Shown piece after piece: positions 8,433 through 17,912 of a stretch of 64,000 nucleotides of DNA. The number at the start of each line of letters is the position of its first letter. Positions within the stretch are counted from its first letter, which is position 1. The DNA lies in contig NZ_CABVIR010000009.1 in NCBI RefSeq assembly GCF_902498065.1, positions 1-64,000 on the forward strand. The letters run 5' to 3'. The notes under the pieces are model-generated. The model saw only the letters and a program-made list of their open reading frames with translations, was not told where the DNA came from and searched no databases. Source of the DNA: Pseudomonas fluorescens (GTDB lineage Bacteria; Pseudomonadota; Gammaproteobacteria; Pseudomonadales; Pseudomonadaceae). The translations under genes and the position numbers were made by a program.

Positions 8433-8592
8433 TCGAAGGGGTACTCACTAATGAAGTAAGTTTTCCTAACTTTGCGTCAGTTGTTTGTGTAACTAAGCCT
8501 AGTGGCTGACCGGAAAAAAATATCGTGCTGAAGTGGATTCGAGTTGTGGGTGAACTCAGCCACGGACGTAGGAAAGAGACTTTCTTCCAGGC

Positions 8593-8621
8593 AAAAAAAG
8601 CCCCGCCAAATTGGCGGGGTT
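8593..8621 (-). terminator. Rho-independent terminator of aceEF
   Basis: Read on the minus strand, the stem CCCCGCC/GGCGGGG with an AATTT-like loop is followed by a run of seven T. It lies about 70 bases after the aceF stop. Confidence 0.88.
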
Positions 8622-8691
8622 GAGGTACGAGCGTGGCGCTCGGAAAACGTGAAACGCGTACGGCCCTCCGGTGAAGGAGGGCCGGCCGGTG

Positions 8692-10653
8692 TTACAGCAA
8701 GATGGTGCGGATGTCCGCCAGCAGGCTGCTCAGACGCTGGGTGAAGCGTGCAGCAGCGGCGCCGTTGATCACTCGGTGATCGTAGGACAGCGACAGCGGC
8801 AGCATCAGTTTCGGCTGGAAGGCTTTGCCGTCCCAGACTGGCTGGATGGTTGCCTTGGATACACCGAGGATCGCCACTTCCGGCGCGTTGACGATCGGCG
8901 TGAAGCCGGTGCCGCCAATGTGGCCGAGGCTGGAAATGGTGAAGCAGGCGCCTTGCATGTCGTCAGCGGTGAGCTTCTTGTCGCGGGCTTTGGCGGCCAG
9001 CGCAGCGGCTTCGGCTGCCAGTTGCAGCAGGCTCTTCTGGTCGACGTTCTTGATGACCGGTACCAGCAGGCCTTCAGGGGTGTCGACGGCGAAGCCGATG
9101 TTCACGTACTTCTTGCGGATGATCGCCTTGCCGCTTGGTGCCAGCGAACTGTTGAAGTCCGGCAGTTCCTTGAGCAGGTGCGCGCAGGATTTGAGCAGCA
9201 GCGGCAGGATGGTCAGCTTGACGCCGGCCTTCTCTGCAACGGCTTTCTGAGCGATACGGAACGCTTCCAGCTCGGTGATATCAGCCGAGTCGAACTGAGT
9301 CACGTGTGGAATGTTCAGCCAGCTGCGGTGCAGGCTCGACGCGCCGATCTGCATCAGGCGAGTCATCGGCACTTCTTCGGTTTCACCGAAGCGACTGAAG
9401 TCCACGACCGGAATCGGCGGGATGCCCGCGCCACCGGTTGCGCCTGCAGCAGCGGCCGGTGCTTCCTTGGCCTTCTGCATCATGGCTTTGACGTAAACCT
9501 GCACGTCTTCTTTCAGCACGCGACCGTGCGGGCCGCTTGGGCTGACCGCGCTCAGCTCGACGCCGAATTCGCGTGCCAGTTGGCGTACCGCAGGACCTGC
9601 GTGCACCTTGGCGCCCGGTTTGGCCGGAGCCGCCGCAGGTGCTGGAGCAGCAGGAGCAGCGGCGGCTGGCGCAGGCGCGCTCGGTGCGGCAGCGGCTGGA
9701 GCCGATGCCGGAGCCGGGGCAGCAGCAGGCGCAGCGCCTTTGACTTTCAGCTTCAGGATCAGGTCGCCGGTACCGACTTCGTCATCCAGCTTGATGGAAA
9801 CGCTTTCCACCACGCCAGCGGCCGGCGATGGGATTTCCATGCTCGCCTTGTCGGATTCGAGGGTGATCAGCGACTGGTCGGCAGTGACGGTGTCGCCTGC
9901 CTTGACCAGTACTTCGATGATCTTGGCCTTGCCCGACGAACCGATGTCCGGGACGTGAATGTCCTGGACGCTGTCGGCAACCGGTGCAGCCGGTGCGGCA
10001 GCGGCAGGCGCCGGAACAGCGGCCGCAGGTGCAGCTGCCTGTGCTGGCGCGGCAGTAGCAGGGGCCGCAGCACCCGCCACTTCCAGTTCCAGGATCAGGT
10101 CGCCGGTGCCGACTTCGTCGTTGAGCTTGACGCTGATGCTCTTGACCACGCCAGCGGCAGGCGATGGGATTTCCATGCTGGCCTTGTCGGATTCCAGGGT
10201 GATCAGCGACTGATCAGCCTCGACGGTGTCGCCGACCTTGACCTGGATCTCGATGATCTGGGCCTTGCCCGCCGAACCGATGTCCGGCACGTGCACTTGC
10301 TGAGCCGAAGCGGTAGCAGGCGCGGCTGCTGGCGCTGGAGCAGCGGCAGGAGCAGCGGCCGGTTTCTCTTCAGCTTTTGCAGCTGGCGCAGCGGCAGCCG
10401 CAGGGGCCGCCGTAGCGGCACCTTCGACTTCCAGCTCCAGCAATTCGTCGCCTTCTTTCAGACGATCGCCCAGCTTCACTTTCAGGCTCTTGATGATACC
10501 GGCCTTCGGCGCAGGCACTTCCATGCTCGCCTTGTCCGATTCCAGCGTCAGGATGCTCTGGTCGGCTTCGATACGGTCGCCGACCTTTACAAACAGTTCA
10601 ATTACTTCACCTTCACCGCTGCCGATGTCAGGTACGCGAATGAGTTCGCTCAC
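8692..10653 (-). CDS. aceF: Dihydrolipoamide acetyltransferase, pyruvate dehydrogenase E2
   Basis: This E2 core enzyme moves the acetyl group made by AceE onto coenzyme A. The 653-residue protein carries three N-terminal lipoyl domains (each starts VPDIGS and has the lipoylated Lys in SDKASME), joined by long Ala/Pro-rich flexible linkers. A peripheral-subunit-binding domain follows (AGPAVRQLAREFGV...GPHGRVLKEDV, ~350-390), then the acetyltransferase domain ending with the active-site SYDHRVINGA. Three lipoyl domains are as in E. coli. The start codon follows aceE by 11 bases, so the two are co-transcribed. A strong terminator lies downstream. Confidence 0.96.
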   Translation of the reverse strand: MSELIRVPDIGSGEGEVIELFVKVGDRIEADQSILTLESDKASMEVPAPKAGIIKSLKVKLGDRLKEGDELLELEVEGAATAAPAAAAAPAAKAEEKPAAAPAAAPAPAAAPATASAQQVHVPDIGSAGKAQIIEIQVKVGDTVEADQSLITLESDKASMEIPSPAAGVVKSISVKLNDEVGTGDLILELEVAGAAAPATAAPAQAAAPAAAVPAPAAAAPAAPVADSVQDIHVPDIGSSGKAKIIEVLVKAGDTVTADQSLITLESDKASMEIPSPAAGVVESVSIKLDDEVGTGDLILKLKVKGAAPAAAPAPASAPAAAAPSAPAPAAAAPAAPAPAAAPAKPGAKVHAGPAVRQLAREFGVELSAVSPSGPHGRVLKEDVQVYVKAMMQKAKEAPAAAAGATGGAGIPPIPVVDFSRFGETEEVPMTRLMQIGASSLHRSWLNIPHVTQFDSADITELEAFRIAQKAVAEKAGVKLTILPLLLKSCAHLLKELPDFNSSLAPSGKAIIRKKYVNIGFAVDTPEGLLVPVIKNVDQKSLLQLAAEAAALAAKARDKKLTADDMQGACFTISSLGHIGGTGFTPIVNAPEVAILGVSKATIQPVWDGKAFQPKLMLPLSLSYDHRVINGAAAARFTQRLSSLLADIRTILL

Positions 10654-10664
10654 AGAATCTCTCC

Positions 10665-13310
10665 TCAGCAGTCCAGTGGGTTGCGTTTTTCCGGGTTGAT
10701 ACCGAACTTGGCGATGGCTTCAGCCACCACTTTAGGTTCGATGTCACCACGGTCAGCCAATGCTTCCAGGGCTGCCAACACCACGAAATGACGATCGACT
10801 TCGAAGAAGTGACGCAGCTTCTTGCGGCTGTCACTGCGGCCGAAACCGTCGGTGCCCAGGACTTTGAATTCCTTGGACGGGACCCACTGACGAATTTGCT
10901 CAGCGAACAGCTTCATGTAGTCGGTAGACGCGATGACCGGACCTTTACGGCCGTTCAGGCACTCTTCGACGTAGCTCAGTTTAGGCTTCTGGCCAGGGTG
11001 CAGACGGTTGGTGCGCTCGACGGCCAGGCCATCGCGACGCAGTTCGTTGAAGCTGGTAACGCTCCAGACGTCAGCGCCCACGTTGAACTGCTCACGCAGG
11101 ATCTTCGCCGCTTCACGGACTTCACGCAGGATGGTGCCGGAGCCCATCAGCTGAACGTGGTGCGCCGCTTCGCGGGTGTCTTCTTCGAGCAGGTACATGC
11201 CCTTGATGATGCCTTCTTCCACACCGGCCGGCATGGCTGGCTGCTGGTAGGACTCGTTCATCACGGTGATGTAGTAGAAAACGTCCTGCTGCTCTTCGGT
11301 CATCTTCTTCATGCCGTCCTGAATGATCACCGCCAGCTCGTAGCCGTAGGTTGGATCAAAGGTGCGGCAGTTCGGGATGGTGGCAGCCAGGATGTGGCTG
11401 TGACCGTCTTCGTGTTGCAGGCCTTCGCCGTTCAGCGTGGTCCGGCCGGCGGTGCCGCCGATCAGGAAGCCACGAGTACGGCTGTCGCCGGCAGCCCAGG
11501 CCAGGTCGCCGATACGCTGGAAGCCGAACATCGAGTAGAAGATGTAGAACGGCAGCATCGGCTGGTTGTGGCTGGAGTACGAAGTACCGGCAGCGATGAA
11601 GGAGCTCATGGCGCCCGCTTCGTTGATGCCTTCTTCGAGGATCTGGCCCTTCTTGTCTTCCTTGTAGAACATCACCTGGTCTTTATCGACTGGCTCGTAG
11701 AGCTGGCCGACGGAGGAGTAGATGCCCAACTGACGGAACATGCCTTCCATACCGAAGGTACGGGCTTCGTCCGGGATGATCGGAACGATGCGCGGGCCGA
11801 TTTCCTTGTCCTTGACCAGCTGCGCGAGGATCCGCACGAAGGCCATGGTGGTGGAGATTTCACGGTCGCCCGAACCGTCAAGGATGGCCTTGAGGGTGTC
11901 CAGCGACGGGGTCGGTACGCTGAAGCTCTGCGCGCGGCGCTGTGGCACGAAACCGCCCAGTGCAGTGCGACGCTCGCTCAGGTAGCGGGCTTCGGCGCTG
12001 TTCGGTTCCGGTTTGAAGAACGGCAGGTTTTCCAGCTCTTCGTCTTTGACCGGGATGTCGAAGCGGTCGCGGAACAACTTCAAGCTGTCGACATCGACTT
12101 TCTTGGTGTTGTGCGCAGTGTTTTTCGCTTCGCCGGCACCGGTGCCATAACCCTTGATGGTCTTGGCCAGGATGACGGTCGGTTGTTCTTTGTGGTTGAC
12201 CGCTTCGTGGTACGCCGCGTAGACCTTGTACGGGTCGTGGCCGCCACGGTTGAGTTTCCAGATCTCGTCGTCGGACAGATCAGCAACCATCGCCTTGAGT
12301 TCTGGCGAGTTGAAGAAGTGTTCACGCACGAACGCGCCGTCTTTGGCTTTGTAGTTCTGGTACTCGCCGTCGATGACTTCGTCCATGCGACGTTGCAGGA
12401 TACCGTCGACGTCTTTGGCCAGCAGTGGGTCCCAGAAACGGCCCCAGATGACTTTGGTCACGTTCCACTGAGCGCCACGGAACACGCCTTCGAGTTCCTG
12501 GATGATCTTGCCGTTGCCGCGAACCGGGCCGTCGAGGCGCTGCAGGTTGCAGTTGATGACAAAGATCAGGTTGTCGAGCTTCTCGCGGCCAGCCAGCGAG
12601 ATCGCGCCCAGGGATTCCGGCTCGTCGCACTCGCCGTCGCCCAGGAAGCACCAGACTTTTTGCTTGCCTTCCGGGATGAAACCACGGGCTTCCAGGTACT
12701 TCATGAAGCGTGCCTGGTAGATCGCCTGGATCGGGCCCAGACCCATGGATACGGTCGGGAACTGCCAGAAGTCAGGCATCAGCCAAGGGTGCGGATAGGA
12801 CGACAGGCCCTGACCGTCCACTTCCTGGCGGAAGTTGTTCATCTGGTCTTCGGTGATGCGGCCTTCCATGAACGCACGGGCGTAAACGCCTGGCGAGGTG
12901 TGGCCCTGGAAGTAGATCAGGTCGCCGCCATGTTCGTCGGTCGGGGCCTGGAAGAAATAGTTGAAGCCGATGTCGTACAGGGTGGCGCTGGAGGCGAAGC
13001 TGGAGATGTGACCGCCCAGGTCAGAATCTTTCAGGTTCGTACGCATCACCATGGCCATCGCGTTCCAGCGTACCAACGAGCGAATGCGGCGTTCCATGAA
13101 CAGGTCGCCAGGCATGCGTGCTTCGTGGGTAACGGGAATGGTGTTGCGGTATGGCGTGGTGATGGCGTAAGGCAATTGCGAACCGCTGCGGGTTGCGAGT
13201 TCGCCCATACGGGTCATCAGATAGTGAGCACGGTCTTCGCCTTCTTTGTCGAGAACCGATTCCAGGGCGTCCAGCCATTCCTGGGTTTCGACGGGATCGA
13301 GGTCTTGCAT
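10665..13310 (-). CDS. aceE: Pyruvate dehydrogenase E1 component
   Basis: AceE is the thiamine-diphosphate-dependent E1 enzyme that decarboxylates pyruvate and acetylates the E2 lipoyl group. The 881-residue length is typical of the homodimeric E1. The TPP-binding motif GDGECDEPES...NCN is at about residues 230-260, and the family blocks GGHISSFASSA and GRTTLNGEGLQHEDGHS are present. The ATG is preceded by GGAGCAAGCC. It is first in the aceE-aceF operon. Two palindromic operator-like sites lie 110-180 bases upstream and probably govern its transcription. Confidence 0.97.
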   Translation of the reverse strand: MQDLDPVETQEWLDALESVLDKEGEDRAHYLMTRMGELATRSGSQLPYAITTPYRNTIPVTHEARMPGDLFMERRIRSLVRWNAMAMVMRTNLKDSDLGGHISSFASSATLYDIGFNYFFQAPTDEHGGDLIYFQGHTSPGVYARAFMEGRITEDQMNNFRQEVDGQGLSSYPHPWLMPDFWQFPTVSMGLGPIQAIYQARFMKYLEARGFIPEGKQKVWCFLGDGECDEPESLGAISLAGREKLDNLIFVINCNLQRLDGPVRGNGKIIQELEGVFRGAQWNVTKVIWGRFWDPLLAKDVDGILQRRMDEVIDGEYQNYKAKDGAFVREHFFNSPELKAMVADLSDDEIWKLNRGGHDPYKVYAAYHEAVNHKEQPTVILAKTIKGYGTGAGEAKNTAHNTKKVDVDSLKLFRDRFDIPVKDEELENLPFFKPEPNSAEARYLSERRTALGGFVPQRRAQSFSVPTPSLDTLKAILDGSGDREISTTMAFVRILAQLVKDKEIGPRIVPIIPDEARTFGMEGMFRQLGIYSSVGQLYEPVDKDQVMFYKEDKKGQILEEGINEAGAMSSFIAAGTSYSSHNQPMLPFYIFYSMFGFQRIGDLAWAAGDSRTRGFLIGGTAGRTTLNGEGLQHEDGHSHILAATIPNCRTFDPTYGYELAVIIQDGMKKMTEEQQDVFYYITVMNESYQQPAMPAGVEEGIIKGMYLLEEDTREAAHHVQLMGSGTILREVREAAKILREQFNVGADVWSVTSFNELRRDGLAVERTNRLHPGQKPKLSYVEECLNGRKGPVIASTDYMKLFAEQIRQWVPSKEFKVLGTDGFGRSDSRKKLRHFFEVDRHFVVLAALEALADRGDIEPKVVAEAIAKFGINPEKRNPLDC

Positions 13311-13420
13311 GGCTTGCTCCAGGGCGGAAAGGCTTCCAGAATCGGTTGCCTGAGTTTGCGACTGGCCTTGTGGGCAGACGATATAAATTCTTGGATTGCC
13401 GAGAGGTTGTTCCGGCGGCG

Positions 13421-13435
13421 TGTAGTTTTACTACA
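13421..13435. promoter_or_regulatory. Palindromic operator-like site 1 upstream of aceE
   Basis: TGTAGTTTTACTACA is a perfect palindrome about a TTT centre and fits the GT-N3-AC core of FadR/PdhR-type GntR operators. An exact reverse-complement core recurs 52 bases away. Its binding protein is unknown; PdhR-like control of aceEF is inferred. Confidence 0.5.
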
Positions 13436-13472
13436 AATCATCGGGCATTTCAGCCTTTCGAATGTATATACG

Positions 13473-13487
13473 AGTAGTAAAACTACA
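13473..13487. promoter_or_regulatory. Palindromic operator-like site 2 upstream of aceE
   Basis: AGTAGTAAAACTACA repeats the 13-base core of site 1 in reverse complement (GTAGTAAAACTAC). Between the two sites, about 13463-13470, lies a TGTATATA segment that could form a -10 region. The rest of 13311-13693 holds only the divergent leaders of aceE and glnE. Confidence 0.5.
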
Positions 13488-13693
13488 GATGAGCGGCTTG
13501 TGGCCTCCGGCTGCGTTGTGAGAATAATCGTTAAGGTTGGTCTTTTGCCAACCAGAAAAGGTGAAAGCTTGATGCTGTCTGCCAAAAATAAAGAAATTTC
13601 AGCTATTTCTAACCTTTGTTCGACAGTCGATCAGGTAGTGCGATTTGAAAATTCACTACATGCAGCCTTCTATACGCCGATCAAGGATAGACC

Positions 13694-16633
13694 ATGAGCC
13701 TCCCTTCGCTTGCCGAACTGCCCGGCATTCTCCTGCCGTTTGTCACCCGTGCCGAGCAGTCGTTCCGTACTGCCGTTGCCGAACTCGACGACGACCATGG
13801 CCTGTCTGTCTGGACGCCTGAACGCTGGGCGCAATTCGCCCGCGTCACCGCCGCCAGCGACTTCGTGATTGAACAGAGCGTTCGTGACCCTTTGATGTTG
13901 CTGACACTGGTGCAGTCCGGCGAACTGGATCGCGGCTTTGCCCCCGGCGAGTTGTGCGCGCAGATTGCGGCAGCGGCGAATGCCGCGCAGACCGAGGACG
14001 AACTCGGTCGCGCCCTGCGTCGCCAGCGCACCCGTCATCAAGTGCGGATCATCTGGCGTGACCTGACCCGTCAGGCCGACCTCGTCCAGACCTGCCGCGA
14101 CCTCTCGGACATGGCCGATGCCAGCATCGATCAGGCTTATCAGTGGTTGTACTCGCGGCATTGCCAGCAATTCGGCGTGCCGACCGGTCGGCGCAGCGGC
14201 GAGCCGCAGCAGATGGTCATCCTCGGCATGGGCAAGCTCGGCGCGGTCGAGCTGAACCTGTCGTCGGACATCGACCTGATCTTCGCCTACCCCGAAGGCG
14301 GCGAAACCGTCGGCGTGAAACGCTCGCTGGATAATCAGGAATTCTTCATCCGCCTCGGTCAGCGCCTGATCAAGGCACTGGACCCGATGACCGTCGACGG
14401 CTTCGTATTCCGCGTGGACATGCGCCTGCGCCCTTACGGCTCGGCCGGTGCGCTGGTGCTGAGCTTCAATGCGCTGGAACAGTATTACCAGGACCAGGGG
14501 CGCGACTGGGAACGCTACGCGATGATCAAGTCGCGGGTGGTGGCCGGCGACCAGGTCGCTGGCGCGCAACTGCAAGAGATGCTGCGCCCATTCGTTTACC
14601 GGCGTTACCTGGACTTCTCGGCCATCGAAGCGTTGCGCACGATGAAGCAGTTGATCCAGCAGGAAGTCCGGCGCAAGGGCATGGCCGACAACATCAAGCT
14701 CGGTTCCGGCGGCATCCGCGAAGTCGAGTTTATTGCCCAGGCTTTTCAGCTGATCCACGGTGGTCGCGACCTGAGCCTGCAACAACGTCCTCTATTAAAA
14801 GTACTGAGCACCCTGGAAGGTCAGGGTTACCTGCCACCGGCGGTGATCAGCGAACTGCGCGAAGGCTACGAATTCCTGCGTTACACCGAGCACGCCATTC
14901 AGGCGATTGCCGACCGCCAGACGCAGATGTTGCCGGATGGCGCACAGGATCAGGCGCGCATTGCCTTTATGCTGGGCTTCGCCGATTGGGACGCTTTTCA
15001 TGCGCAGCTGATGTATTGGCGCGGTCGCGTGGCCTGGCACTTTGGCCAGGTGATCGCCGACCCTGATGAAGAGGAAGGCACCGAAAGCGAAGTGGTGGTC
15101 GGCGGTGAATGGCTGCCATTGTGGGAAGAGGCGCAGGACGAAGAGGCGGCTTGTCGCCAGTTGGAGGAGGGCGGCTTCGTCGATGCCACCAAAGCGCTGA
15201 AAGCCCTGGCCAGCCTGCGCGGCAGCCCGCAGTTACGCGCGATGCAGCGTTTGGGGCGCGAACGCCTTGATGCCTTTATTCCACGGTTGCTGGCGCAGGC
15301 GGTCGAGCATGCCAACCCGGATCTGGTGCTGGAGCGCGTGCTGCCGCTGGTTGAAGCGGTGGCCCGGCGTTCCGCGTATCTGGTGCTGCTGACCGAAAAC
15401 CCCGGCGCGCTGCGACGCTTGCTGACCTTGTGCGCTGCGAGCCCGTGGATCGCCGAACAGATCACGCGCTTCCCGCTGTTGCTCGACGAATTGCTCAACG
15501 AAGGCCGGTTGTTCAAGCCACCCCTGGCGCCGGAACTGGCCGCCGAGTTGCGCGAGCGTCTGACGCGGATTCCCGAGGACGACCTCGAACAGCAAATGGA
15601 AGCCCTGCGCCATTTCAAACTGGCGCACCGCTTGCGCGTCGCCGCGTCGGAAATCGCCGGCAGCCTGCCGTTGATGAAAGTCAGCGATTACCTGACCTGG
15701 CTCGCCGAAGCGATCCTCGAACAGGTGCTGGCCCTGGCCTGGCGCCAGACTGTGGCCAAATACGGCACGCCGCTGCGCAGTGACGGTACGCTGTGCGATC
15801 CGGGCTTTATCATTGTCGGTTACGGGAAAGTCGGCGGGCTGGAATTGGGGCATGGTTCGGACCTGGACCTGGTGTTCATTCACGACGGCGACCCGCAGGC
15901 GGAAACCGACGGCCCGAAACCGATTGATGGCGCGCAATTCTTCACCCGGCTCGGGCAGCGGATCATTCACTTGCTCACGGCCCAGACCAACTCCGGTCAG
16001 CTGTATGAAGTGGACATGCGCTTGCGACCGTCCGGTGCTTCCGGTCTGTTGGTGAGCTCGCTCGGCGCGTTTGCGCGTTATCAGGAAAACGAAGCCTGGA
16101 CCTGGGAGCATCAGGCGTTGGTACGGGCGCGGGTACTGGTGGGCAGTCAGGACGTCGGCCACGCGTTCGAGAAGGTTCGCGCGGCGATTTTGGGCAAAGT
16201 CCGGGATTTACCGACCTTGCGCCAGGAGGTCAGCGAGATGCGCGCGAAAATGCGCGATAACCTTGGCAGCAAGAGCACCGCAGCGGGCACCGGGGCGAAT
16301 GCCTTCGAGGCCACGGCGCCGTTCGATCTCAAGCAGGACGCCGGAGGTATCGTCGATATTGAATTTATGGTGCAATACGCGGCCTTGGCGTGGTCCGAAA
16401 CACACCCGCCATTGCTGCGTTGGACCGACAATATCCGCATTCTGGAAGAGCTGGAACACGAAGGGCTGATGCCCGCCGAAGACGCCAGCCTGTTGCGCGA
16501 GGCCTATAAAGCCTACCGCTCCGCCGCGCACCGGCAGGCCTTGCAGAAGGACGCCGGGGTGATACCGGGCGACCAGTTCGTGGACGAACGACGGCAGGTA
16601 TTGCGGATCTGGCGTGAGTTGGGACTAAGCTGA
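13694..16633 (+). CDS. glnE: Bifunctional glutamine synthetase adenylyltransferase / adenylyl-removing enzyme
   Basis: GlnE attaches AMP to and removes AMP from glutamine synthetase in response to PII and glutamine, setting nitrogen assimilation. The 979-residue protein has two nucleotidyltransferase domains. The N-terminal deadenylylating half has LGMGKLGAVELNLSSDIDL at about residues 176-195. The C-terminal adenylylating half has GYGKVGGLELGHGSDLDL near residue 710. Full length for the family. The start is preceded by AAGGA. It is divergent from aceE and stands alone; no ilvE lies between glnE and waaF, unlike the P. aeruginosa order as I recall it. Confidence 0.96.
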   Translation: MSLPSLAELPGILLPFVTRAEQSFRTAVAELDDDHGLSVWTPERWAQFARVTAASDFVIEQSVRDPLMLLTLVQSGELDRGFAPGELCAQIAAAANAAQTEDELGRALRRQRTRHQVRIIWRDLTRQADLVQTCRDLSDMADASIDQAYQWLYSRHCQQFGVPTGRRSGEPQQMVILGMGKLGAVELNLSSDIDLIFAYPEGGETVGVKRSLDNQEFFIRLGQRLIKALDPMTVDGFVFRVDMRLRPYGSAGALVLSFNALEQYYQDQGRDWERYAMIKSRVVAGDQVAGAQLQEMLRPFVYRRYLDFSAIEALRTMKQLIQQEVRRKGMADNIKLGSGGIREVEFIAQAFQLIHGGRDLSLQQRPLLKVLSTLEGQGYLPPAVISELREGYEFLRYTEHAIQAIADRQTQMLPDGAQDQARIAFMLGFADWDAFHAQLMYWRGRVAWHFGQVIADPDEEEGTESEVVVGGEWLPLWEEAQDEEAACRQLEEGGFVDATKALKALASLRGSPQLRAMQRLGRERLDAFIPRLLAQAVEHANPDLVLERVLPLVEAVARRSAYLVLLTENPGALRRLLTLCAASPWIAEQITRFPLLLDELLNEGRLFKPPLAPELAAELRERLTRIPEDDLEQQMEALRHFKLAHRLRVAASEIAGSLPLMKVSDYLTWLAEAILEQVLALAWRQTVAKYGTPLRSDGTLCDPGFIIVGYGKVGGLELGHGSDLDLVFIHDGDPQAETDGPKPIDGAQFFTRLGQRIIHLLTAQTNSGQLYEVDMRLRPSGASGLLVSSLGAFARYQENEAWTWEHQALVRARVLVGSQDVGHAFEKVRAAILGKVRDLPTLRQEVSEMRAKMRDNLGSKSTAAGTGANAFEATAPFDLKQDAGGIVDIEFMVQYAALAWSETHPPLLRWTDNIRILEELEHEGLMPAEDASLLREAYKAYRSAAHRQALQKDAGVIPGDQFVDERRQVLRIWRELGLS

Positions 16634-16732
16634 AACGGATAGTTTGAACAATAGATAACCCACAGTAGATCTGCGTTGTTTTGTAGGTTGAGGCAGCTAA
16701 GCTGCACCGCACTGGATGTGCACCAATACCCA

Positions 16733-16822
16733 TGTGGGAGCGGGCTTGCCCGCGATAGCGGAGTGACAGTCGACAGTCATGTTGGATGTGATGATCCCAT
16801 CGCGAGCAAACAGGCTCCCACA
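16733..16822. repeat. REP pair (inverted), mixed type
   Basis: 16733-16756 is a GCGGGCTTGCCCGC REP and 16799-16822 is an inverted, diverged partner (ATCGCGAGCAAACAGGCTCC). They lie in the glnE-waaF gap of about 240 bases, where no gene is seen. Confidence 0.8.
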
Positions 16823-16876
16823 GTGATTATCGAGGCGGGGAGGCGTATGCCTCCCCGGTTCGTTTTTGGAAACCAC

Positions 16877-17911
16877 ATGAAAATTCTGATCGTTGGGCCC
16901 AGTTGGGTCGGTGACATGGTGATGGCGCAGACACTGTTTCAGTGTCTCAAGCAGCGCCACCCGCAATGCGAAATCGACGTGCTGGCCCCCGAGTGGAGCC
17001 GGCCGATTCTTGAGCGCATGCCCGAAGTTCGTCAGGCCTTGAGCTTTCCGCTCGGTCACGGTGCTTTGGAGCTGGCGACGCGTCGGCGTATCGGCAAATC
17101 CCTGGTCGGCCAGTACGATCAGGCGATCCTGTTGCCCAATTCCCTGAAGTCGGCGCTGGTGCCATTCTTCGCCGGTATCCCGAAACGCACCGGCTGGCGT
17201 GGCGAATTCCGCTACGGTCTGCTCAATGACGTGCGCACGCTGGACAAAGAACGTTATCCGCTGATGATCGAGCGCTTCATGGCGCTGGCGTACGAGCCCG
17301 GCCTTGAACTGCCGAAACCCTATCCGCGCCCGACCTTGCAGATCGATCCGGTTACCCGCGAAGCGGCGCTGGCCAAATTCGGCCTGAGCCTCGATCGTCC
17401 GGTGTTGGCGCTGTGCCCTGGTGCCGAGTTTGGCGAGTCCAAGCGCTGGCCGTCCGAGCATTACGCCAAGGTCGCCGAAGCGAAGATTCGCGAAGGCTGG
17501 CAAGTCTGGTTGTTCGGTTCGAAAAACGATCACGCGGTCGGCGAAGACATTCGTGCGCGGCTGATTCCCGGTCTGCGTGAAGAATCGGTGAACCTCAGCG
17601 GCGGCACATCCCTGGCCGAGGCCATCGATCTGCTGTCCTGTGCAGACTCGGTGGTGTCCAACGACTCCGGCCTGATGCACGTCGCCGCGGCGCTGAATCG
17701 CCCGTTGGTGGCGGTGTACGGCTCGACGTCGCCGGGCTTCACGCCACCGCTGGCCGAGCACGTCGAGATCGTGCGCCTGGGCATCGAATGCAGCCCGTGC
17801 TTCGATCGCACGTGCCGCTTCGGTCATTACAACTGCCTGCGCCAGCTCATGCCGCAAGCGGTGAACGAAGCCTTGCAGCGGTTGCAGGGCACTGTGGTCG
17901 AGGTCAAATAG
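16877..17911 (+). CDS. waaF: ADP-heptose:LPS heptosyltransferase II
   Basis: WaaF adds the second L-glycero-D-manno-heptose to the LPS inner core at the cytoplasmic face. The protein is 344 residues and of the GT9 family. It starts MKILIVGPSWVGDMVMAQ, has the conserved central GAEFGESKRWP and the donor-site region SNDSGLMHVAAAL, followed by YGSTSPGFTPP. The ATG at 16877 is chosen because the family begins at MKILIVGPSW; upstream in-frame sequence is REP DNA. It is the first gene of the LPS core operon and is followed after 1 base by waaC. Confidence 0.95.
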   Translation: MKILIVGPSWVGDMVMAQTLFQCLKQRHPQCEIDVLAPEWSRPILERMPEVRQALSFPLGHGALELATRRRIGKSLVGQYDQAILLPNSLKSALVPFFAGIPKRTGWRGEFRYGLLNDVRTLDKERYPLMIERFMALAYEPGLELPKPYPRPTLQIDPVTREAALAKFGLSLDRPVLALCPGAEFGESKRWPSEHYAKVAEAKIREGWQVWLFGSKNDHAVGEDIRARLIPGLREESVNLSGGTSLAEAIDLLSCADSVVSNDSGLMHVAAALNRPLVAVYGSTSPGFTPPLAEHVEIVRLGIECSPCFDRTCRFGHYNCLRQLMPQAVNEALQRLQGTVVEVK

Positions 17912-17912
17912 T

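Noticed and set aside
9600..10440. Tandem DNA repeats inside aceF
   Set aside because: They are the three lipoyl domains and Ala/Pro linkers of AceF, not an independent repeat or CRISPR array.
8671..10791. 706-codon open frame opposite aceF
   Set aside because: Antisense shadow produced by the Ala/Pro-rich linkers of AceF.
10788..13697. 969-codon open frame opposite aceE
   Set aside because: It is the antisense shadow of the well-supported aceE gene, caused by GC-rich codon usage, with no domain-like sequence.
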